Below, piece after piece: positions 13,797 to 17,533 of a stretch of 17,533 nucleotides of DNA. Source of the stretch: DATHWB01 sp040902855. GTDB lineage: Bacteria > Actinomycetota > Acidimicrobiia > Spongiisociales > ZC4RG35. The stretch is taken from NCBI GenBank assembly GCA_040902855.1, contig JBBDWN010000122.1:1-17533 (forward strand), read 5' to 3'. The notes beneath the pieces are model-generated. The model saw nothing but the letters and a program-made list of their open reading frames with translations, ran no database searches and was not told where the DNA came from. A program made the position numbers and the translations under genes. Positions within the stretch are counted from its first letter, which is position 1, and each line of letters begins with the position of its first letter.

Positions 13797-14967
13797 TGTT
13801 GCGCTGGATCTGGCTGGTCCCGGCATAGATCGTTCCTGCCCGAGCGTTGAGGAACACCGACTGCCACGATGCAGTCGAGTTTGGGGCGCCCCAGTCGTCC
13901 GTACGGAAAGCCGAGGAGGGTCGTCTGCCCTCGGCGATGAGGCCTTCGGGTCCGAGAATGTCCATCGCCAGCTCGGTGAGAAGCGTGTGGTGTTCGGACC
14001 ACCACACCTTGGTGACCGCGGCGTCCGGACCGGGCTTGTGCCCCTTGGCGAACTTCGTCAGCTGCGAGTACCCCATGAAGCGCATGATCTCGACGCGCTC
14101 GTGCGCCTTCACGAGGCGTTGGCGGATCAGCGGATCGTCGATGGCGCCGTTGTCCTTGGCCAGCGCGATCAGTCGATCGAGCTCGGCCCGGAACGCGAGA
14201 GAAGCGACGGCTGCATCCTTTCCCCGCTCGAATCCGAGGAGTGCCATCGACACCCTCCACCCGTCGTTGACTTCCCCGATGATGTGATCGCGTGGCGTCC
14301 GCGCGTCCGTGAAGAAGACTTCGTTGAACTCCGAGTCGCCGGACAGCATCTTGATCGGACGCACCTCGACGCCCGGCTGGTCCATGGGCACGAGCAGGAA
14401 GGAGATGCCCCTGTGCTTGGGGGCCTCAGGGTCGGTGCGGGCGACGACAAAGATCCAGTTTGCGAGGTGGCCCGCAGACGTCCACACCTTCTGGCCGTTG
14501 ATGACCCACTCGTCACCGTCCAGGATCGCCCGCGTCTTCACGCCGGCGAGGTCGGATCCGGCTTCGGGCTCGGAGTACCCCTGACACCAGACGTCTTCTC
14601 CGCTGACGATTCGCGGAAGGAAGTGCTGCTTCTGTGATTCGGTTCCGAGGGCGAGAAGTGTGTTTCCAAGCATGCCGACCGAGAACGCGTCGTTCGGTCC
14701 CGCACTCGGTACGCCGGCTTTGGCAAATTCCTCCATCACCGCGATCGCTTCGATCTCGGTGAGACCGCGACTGCCGTATTCCGTCGGCCATTCCAGCCCT
14801 ATCCAGCCACCGTCGGACAACTGCTTGCGCCAATGCTGGATCCAATCGTGGAGCTCTTCGGTCGGCATCGACCCGGTGCCGGCCCAATCGTCGGGCAGGA
14901 CTTCTTCGAGCCACGCCCGCGCCTCGCGCCGAACCGCTTCTGCACTCTCCGGCCAGTCGAAATCCAT
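13759..14967 (-). CDS. Acyl-CoA dehydrogenase (FadE-like)
   Basis: A 402-residue FAD-dependent acyl-CoA dehydrogenase, the enzyme that inserts the alpha-beta double bond in acyl-CoA oxidation. Seen in order: N-terminal helical domain (about 1-125), GYSEPEAGSDLAG (130-142) and NGQKVWTSAGH (157-167) of the beta domain, and the C-terminal helical domain with ERGKDA (247-252) and IYAGTSQIQRNIIGEMMLGLP at the end. In MCAD-type enzymes the catalytic Glu sits in YEGT; here it is YAGT, so the base must be elsewhere or supplied by a partner. Substrate unknown; a sterol or branched-chain role cannot be excluded. The start chosen is the ATG at 14967 (MDFDWPES, typical for the family); a GTG at 14979 would add four residues. 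No hairpin separates its end from the convergent nuclease gene. Confidence 0.92.
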   Translation of the reverse strand: MDFDWPESAEAVRREARAWLEEVLPDDWAGTGSMPTEELHDWIQHWRKQLSDGGWIGLEWPTEYGSRGLTEIEAIAVMEEFAKAGVPSAGPNDAFSVGMLGNTLLALGTESQKQHFLPRIVSGEDVWCQGYSEPEAGSDLAGVKTRAILDGDEWVINGQKVWTSAGHLANWIFVVARTDPEAPKHRGISFLLVPMDQPGVEVRPIKMLSGDSEFNEVFFTDARTPRDHIIGEVNDGWRVSMALLGFERGKDAAVASLAFRAELDRLIALAKDNGAIDDPLIRQRLVKAHERVEIMRFMGYSQLTKFAKGHKPGPDAAVTKVWWSEHHTLLTELAMDILGPEGLIAEGRRPSSAFRTDDWGAPNSTASWQSVFLNARAGTIYAGTSQIQRNIIGEMMLGLPKG

Positions 14968-15026
14968 GCTGTCACCCACTCCGTTTCAAGACTCCCCCCA
15001 ATCTACCGGGGTCTCCAAATTCGTGT

Positions 15027-15135
15027 TTCTTAGCGAACCAGCGCTTCATCAGTGAAGCGTTTCAACGACCAAAAGATCTCGTCACGGTTTTGGTACGCGG
15101 AGCGCGCCATTCGTGAAGCGCTCATTCGCTAAGAA
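15027..15135. repeat. 109-bp palindromic element (25-bp imperfect terminal inverted repeats)
   Basis: The ends begin with a perfect 11-bp inverted repeat, TTCTTAGCGAA (15027-15037) and its complement TTCGCTAAGAA (15125-15135). They extend to 25 bp with 21 matches (15027-15051 against 15111-15135). Inside lie a perfect hairpin CGCTTCA-TCAG-TGAAGCG (15042-15059) and a second inverted repeat ACCAAAA (15068-15074) / TTTTGGT (15088-15094). The right arm covers the last codon and the stop TAG of hisA. No obvious target-site duplication is seen. It may be a MITE-like or REP-like element, or a processed structural terminator between hisA and the acyl-CoA dehydrogenase gene. Confidence 0.7.
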
Positions 15136-15833
15136 CGGCGGGTGGCAGCGAGGGCTTGGGGGAGGGTGAAACGGTTTTCGTAGAGGGCGCGTCCGACGAC
15201 GACGGCTTCGCATCCGGCTGCGGCTACGACCCGCACGTCTTCCAGGGTGCCGACTCCGCCCGAGGCGATGACGCCAAACCGCGAGTCCGCCAGGGCGGCC
15301 GTCAGCAACGCCATCTCGGGACCCTCCATCGTCCCGTCCCGCCCGATGCCGGTCACGAGCAAACGCTTCACGCCCCGAGCGGCCAGATCATCGAGCACGT
15401 CGGCGAGCACCCGACCCTCGTCGAGCCAGCCCGCTCCTGTGGCGCGGCCGTCACGAACATCGACGGCCGCTACCACCCGCTCGGGGTCGATGGCACTCAA
15501 GACGTCCGGATTCCACACGGCGGCGGTGCCCAGCACGACCCGTTGGGCACCGGCGGCGAGGGCCGCCTCGGCCACTTCGGCGGTGCGGATTCCGCCGCCC
15601 ACCTGGAACCGGATGCCGGCGGAGGAGAACGACTCCCACAGCCTCCGGTCTGGTCTCCCTGTCCGCGCCCCGTCCAAGTCGACCACGTGGACCAGCGCCG
15701 CACCTTCGGCGATCCAGCGCTCGGCGCGGGCTACCGGGTCGGGGTCGTAGACGGTCACGCGCTCGAAGTCGCCGTGGGTGAGCCGCACGACCGCACCGTC
15801 GAGGACGTCCACGGCGGGGATGATCTCGAGCAT
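15129..15833 (-). CDS. hisA: Phosphoribosylformimino-5-aminoimidazole carboxamide ribotide isomerase
   Basis: A 234-residue TIM-barrel protein catalysing the Amadori rearrangement of ProFAR to PRFAR, the fourth step of histidine synthesis. Motifs: PAVDVLDGAVVRL with catalytic Asp9, HVVDLDGARTGRP (49-61), FQVGGGIRTAEV (76-87), VVAAVDVRDGRATGAGW with Asp125 (120-136), VTGIGRDGTMEGP (160-172), and IASGGVGTLEDV (189-200). The VGGGIR form is that of ordinary HisA; actinobacterial bifunctional PriA enzymes carry SGGIR here, so this is more likely monofunctional (inference). A GGAG lies 8-9 nt before the ATG. The gene diverges from the yerC-hisG unit. Its last codon and stop lie inside a palindromic element. 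Confidence 0.95.
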   Translation of the reverse strand: MLEIIPAVDVLDGAVVRLTHGDFERVTVYDPDPVARAERWIAEGAALVHVVDLDGARTGRPDRRLWESFSSAGIRFQVGGGIRTAEVAEAALAAGAQRVVLGTAAVWNPDVLSAIDPERVVAAVDVRDGRATGAGWLDEGRVLADVLDDLAARGVKRLLVTGIGRDGTMEGPEMALLTAALADSRFGVIASGGVGTLEDVRVVAAAGCEAVVVGRALYENRFTLPQALAATRRS

Positions 15834-15870
15834 CCGATCGACTCCAGTCTGTCCGGCAGGGGGGTGCCAG

Positions 15871-15900
15871 TGTGTGTCAGTGTGTGTCAGTGTGTGTTAG
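15871..15900. repeat. Three 10-bp tandem repeats (TGTGTGTCAG) in the hisA/yerC spacer
   Basis: Units TGTGTGTCAG (15871-15880), TGTGTGTCAG (15881-15890) and TGTGTGTTAG (15891-15900), with a degenerate unit ggggtgccag before them. The period is about one DNA turn, so a bound protein would see identical faces side by side. The repeats sit 38-67 bp before the hisA ATG and 56-85 bp before the yerC ATG. Confidence 0.7.
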
Positions 15901-15908
15901 CGTGCTAA
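15897..15908. promoter_or_regulatory. Palindrome TTAGC-GT-GCTAA, operator candidate
   Basis: A perfect 5-bp inverted repeat with a 2-base centre overlaps the last tandem unit. Length and symmetry suit a TrpR-type dimeric regulator, and the downstream gene encodes such a protein. The inference is positional only. Confidence 0.4.
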
Positions 15909-15909
15909 A

Positions 15910-15932
15910 GTGCTGCCTGCGTAAAACAGCAC
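15910..15932. promoter_or_regulatory. Inverted repeat GTGCTG-N11-CAGCAC
   Basis: A perfect 6-bp inverted repeat (15910-15915 and 15927-15932) directly downstream of the TTAGC palindrome and 23 bp before the yerC ATG. It could be a second operator half-site pair or a small hairpin in the yerC leader. Confidence 0.33.
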
Positions 15933-15955
15933 CCTATCACCGCAACCGAGGCCCC

Positions 15956-16252
15956 ATGACACTCCCCAATGACGACTGGCGCACCGACGACACCCGCGCC
16001 CTGTTCGAGACGATCCTCCTTCTCGACACCGTCGAAGAGGCCGCCGCGTTCTTTCGGGACCTCTGCACGAGACGCGAACTCGAAGAGATGAGCTCGCGCT
16101 GGGCGATCGCGCGTCTGTTGGAGGCAGGCCACCCATACCGCGAGATCTCGAACAGGACGGGCGCATCGACGGCCACCATCACCCGTATCAACCAGTGGCG
16201 CCAGCACGGTGCCGGCGGCTACCGCACGATGCTCGAACGGACCGCGCCATGA
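15956..16252 (+). CDS. TrpR-superfamily (YerC/YecD-like) DNA-binding regulator
   Basis: A 98-residue all-helical protein of the TrpR/YerC family. Visible elements are the helix FETILLLDTVEEAAAFFRDLCTRRELEEM (17-45), then SSRWAIARLLEAGHPYREISNRTGASTATITRINQW (46-81), which contains a helix-turn-helix with the recognition helix in STATITRINQW. It lacks an obvious enzymatic domain and probably acts as a dimer on the nearby inverted repeats. It is the first gene of a unit with hisG and hisD (4-nt ATGA overlap with hisG), which points to control of histidine synthesis. I chose the ATG at 15956 (GAGG 4 nt upstream); an upstream ATG at 15872 would translate the tandem repeat and is unlikely. Confidence 0.85.
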   Translation: MTLPNDDWRTDDTRALFETILLLDTVEEAAAFFRDLCTRRELEEMSSRWAIARLLEAGHPYREISNRTGASTATITRINQWRQHGAGGYRTMLERTAP

Positions 16253-17094
16253 CCGTCCGTCTCGCCGTGCCCAACAAAGGTCGACTCCAGGAACCGACGA
16301 TCCGCCTTCTGAAGGACGCAGGACTCAGCTTCGAGGTGACCGATCGTTCCCTCACCGCCCGAGTCCGCAACGCCGAGATCGAGCTCCTCTTCGTCCGCAC
16401 CGAGGACATCCCTGAACTGGTCGACGACGGCGTGGCGGACGCCGGCATCACCGGCCAGGACCTCCTCGCCGAGGACGGTACGGATCTCGAACAGGTCCTC
16501 GAATTGGGATACGGGCACTGTCGGGTCTCCGCCGCCGTGCCCGCCACGTCCGCCGCCGAGAAGGTCGAAGATCTCGCCGGCTGCCGGATCGCCACTTCGC
16601 ACCCGCGTATCGCCCAGACCTTCTTCGACGAGCGCGCCATCGACGTCGATGTCGTCCGCTTGCGCGGCTCGGTCGAGGTCGCCCCGAAGCTGGGCATCGC
16701 CGACGCCATCGTCGACCTCGTTTCGACCGGCTCGACACTGATCGTGAACGGCTTGCGTGAGATAGGCACACTTCTCGACTCCCAAGCCGTCCTCGTGTGG
16801 CGAGCCGATCACTCACACCCCGAAGCAGCCCGTTTGGAGACGGCCGTCCGCTCCGTCGTGGGCGCTCGTTCCAAGCGCTACATCGTCCTCAACGCTCCCC
16901 AGTCTTCCGTGCCCGAGATCGCTCGGATCATTCCCGGCCTCGAAGCGCCCACAGTCGTCCCGCTCGCCGAAGACGGGTGGGTGGCGATCCACTCCGTCGT
17001 CTCTGCGGGCGAAGTCTGGAGCCTCCTCCCTCGGCTGGAGGCGGCCGGCGGCCAAGGCATCCTCGTACTGCCGATCACCCAGGTGCTCGGGTGA
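16249..17094 (+). CDS. hisG: ATP phosphoribosyltransferase, long form
   Basis: A 281-residue enzyme catalysing the first, committed step of histidine synthesis, joining ATP and PRPP. The N-terminus MTVRLAVPNKGRLQEPT is typical, GVADAGITGQDLL (61-73) and the PRPP-binding DAIVDLVSTGSTLIVNGL (152-169) are intact. Residues about 208-281 (KRYIVLNAPQSS through GILVLPITQVLG) form the C-terminal ACT-like regulatory domain, so this is the HisG-L form, which is feedback-inhibited by histidine and does not need HisZ. The ATG overlaps the upstream regulator stop by 4 nt. hisD follows directly. Confidence 0.96.
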   Translation: MTVRLAVPNKGRLQEPTIRLLKDAGLSFEVTDRSLTARVRNAEIELLFVRTEDIPELVDDGVADAGITGQDLLAEDGTDLEQVLELGYGHCRVSAAVPATSAAEKVEDLAGCRIATSHPRIAQTFFDERAIDVDVVRLRGSVEVAPKLGIADAIVDLVSTGSTLIVNGLREIGTLLDSQAVLVWRADHSHPEAARLETAVRSVVGARSKRYIVLNAPQSSVPEIARIIPGLEAPTVVPLAEDGWVAIHSVVSAGEVWSLLPRLEAAGGQGILVLPITQVLG

Positions 17095-17533
17095 CGGGCA
17101 TGCGACGTCTCGTCTGGTCCGAGGTCGACGACGCCACCAGGCGCGACCTTCTCGAACGCAGCGCCGTCCCCGACCCCGAGGTCCGAGCGGTGGCCGCCCG
17201 TATCTGCGAGGACGTGCGTCAACGGGGAGCAGCAGCGGTGTCCGAGTACGCCGAGCGGTTCGGGGGCGGGTTCCGCCGGATGACGAGTCGGGAACTCGCC
17301 GACGCCCTCGACCGGACACCGACCCCGGTCCAGGACGCCATCCGCGCCTCCGCCCGGGCTGTCGAGACCTATCACCGCACCCAGGTCCCGACTCCGACCA
17401 CGACGCAGACCGCACCGGGCGTGACGATCGAGCGACGCTGGACGCCGCTGGACCGGGTGGGGTGTTACGTGCCGGGCGGCAAGGCCGCCTATCCGTCGAC
17501 CGTCGTCATGACCGCCGTCCCCGCCCGGGTGGC
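17091..17533 (+). CDS. hisD: Histidinol dehydrogenase, N-terminal part (cut by the window end)
   Basis: The frame is open to the window end, with no stop, so it is partial at the 3' end. It encodes the N-terminal ~145 residues of histidinol dehydrogenase, which oxidises histidinol to histidine in two NAD-dependent steps. Recognisable parts are the DPEVRAVAARICEDVRQRGAAAV segment, TIERRWTPLDRVGCYVPGGK and AAYPSTVVMTAVPARVA, the hallmark YVPGGKA(A)YPS region. The start is either GTG at 17091, which overlaps the hisG stop by GTGA as elsewhere in this window, or ATG at 17100, three codons later. Neither has a clear Shine-Dalgarno. The zinc-binding and catalytic residues lie beyond the window. Confidence 0.92.
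   Translation, partial: MTGMRRLVWSEVDDATRRDLLERSAVPDPEVRAVAARICEDVRQRGAAAVSEYAERFGGGFRRMTSRELADALDRTPTPVQDAIRASARAVETYHRTQVPTPTTTQTAPGVTIERRWTPLDRVGCYVPGGKAAYPSTVVMTAVPARV

Noticed and set aside
15864..15900. CRISPR-like array
   Set aside because: The repeats are only 10 bp, directly adjoining with no spacers, and no cas gene is near.
15872..15955. An N-terminal extension of the YerC-like protein from the ATG at 15872
   Set aside because: It would translate the tandem repeat into a Cys/Val-rich stretch (MCQCVSVCVSVL) unlike any family member; the ATG at 15956 gives the normal length.

Overview
The window looks like a chromosomal segment of a high-GC actinobacterium, most likely from the Acidimicrobiia or a close relative, in a draft or metagenome assembly. 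The clues are strong GC bias at third codon positions, many GTG starts, 1-4 nt gene overlaps, TANNNT -10 boxes lying directly before starts (leaderless transcripts), a secreted CAP protein with Cys-paired SLH-like repeats, and a DUF5667-type anti-sigma-like protein. The taxonomic call is inference. A run of exactly 100 N at 10231-10330 is a scaffold gap, and the same 55 bases stand on both sides of it.

Layout. Positions 1-409 hold no convincing gene. The first ~240 bases are rich in inverted repeats and may be the noncoding end of an IS110-type element whose transposase would lie off the left edge (speculative); a strong hairpin follows at 355-387. The minus strand then carries a CAP/SLH secreted protein (410-1396) and a full-length tricorn protease with all catalytic residues (1471-4698). 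Next is a UspA-CBS protein (4781-5680, minus), divergent from a three-gene proton-translocating transhydrogenase operon pntAA-pntAB-pntB (5752-8506) that ends in a hairpin terminator. A nitroreductase (8634-9227) converges on a small DUF2007-like protein (9229-9555, minus).

A tightly packed plus-strand unit follows: a DUF5667-like membrane protein interrupted by the gap, an ECF-type sigma factor and a SpoU rRNA methyltransferase. The last two overlap by GTGA. A 66-residue zinc-ribbon gene (minus) shares a CTAG stop with the methyltransferase. A DnaQ-like exonuclease/GIY-YIG fusion (12120-13796) has the clearest promoter in the window and overlaps the tail of an acyl-CoA dehydrogenase gene (13759-14967, minus) by 38 bp.

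The right end is a split histidine locus. hisA (minus) diverges from yerC-like trpR-family regulator, hisG and hisD (cut by the window edge). The 122-bp hisA/yerC spacer has a 10-bp tandem repeat and two inverted repeats that look like operators. The 3' end of hisA runs into a 109-bp inverted-repeat element that supplies its stop codon.

The genes are mostly housekeeping. I found no CRISPR array, tRNA, rRNA or obvious defence system. The features most worth following up are the left-edge structured region, the hisA-end palindromic element, the hisA/yerC operator region, and the repeat-bounded gap in the putative anti-sigma gene.
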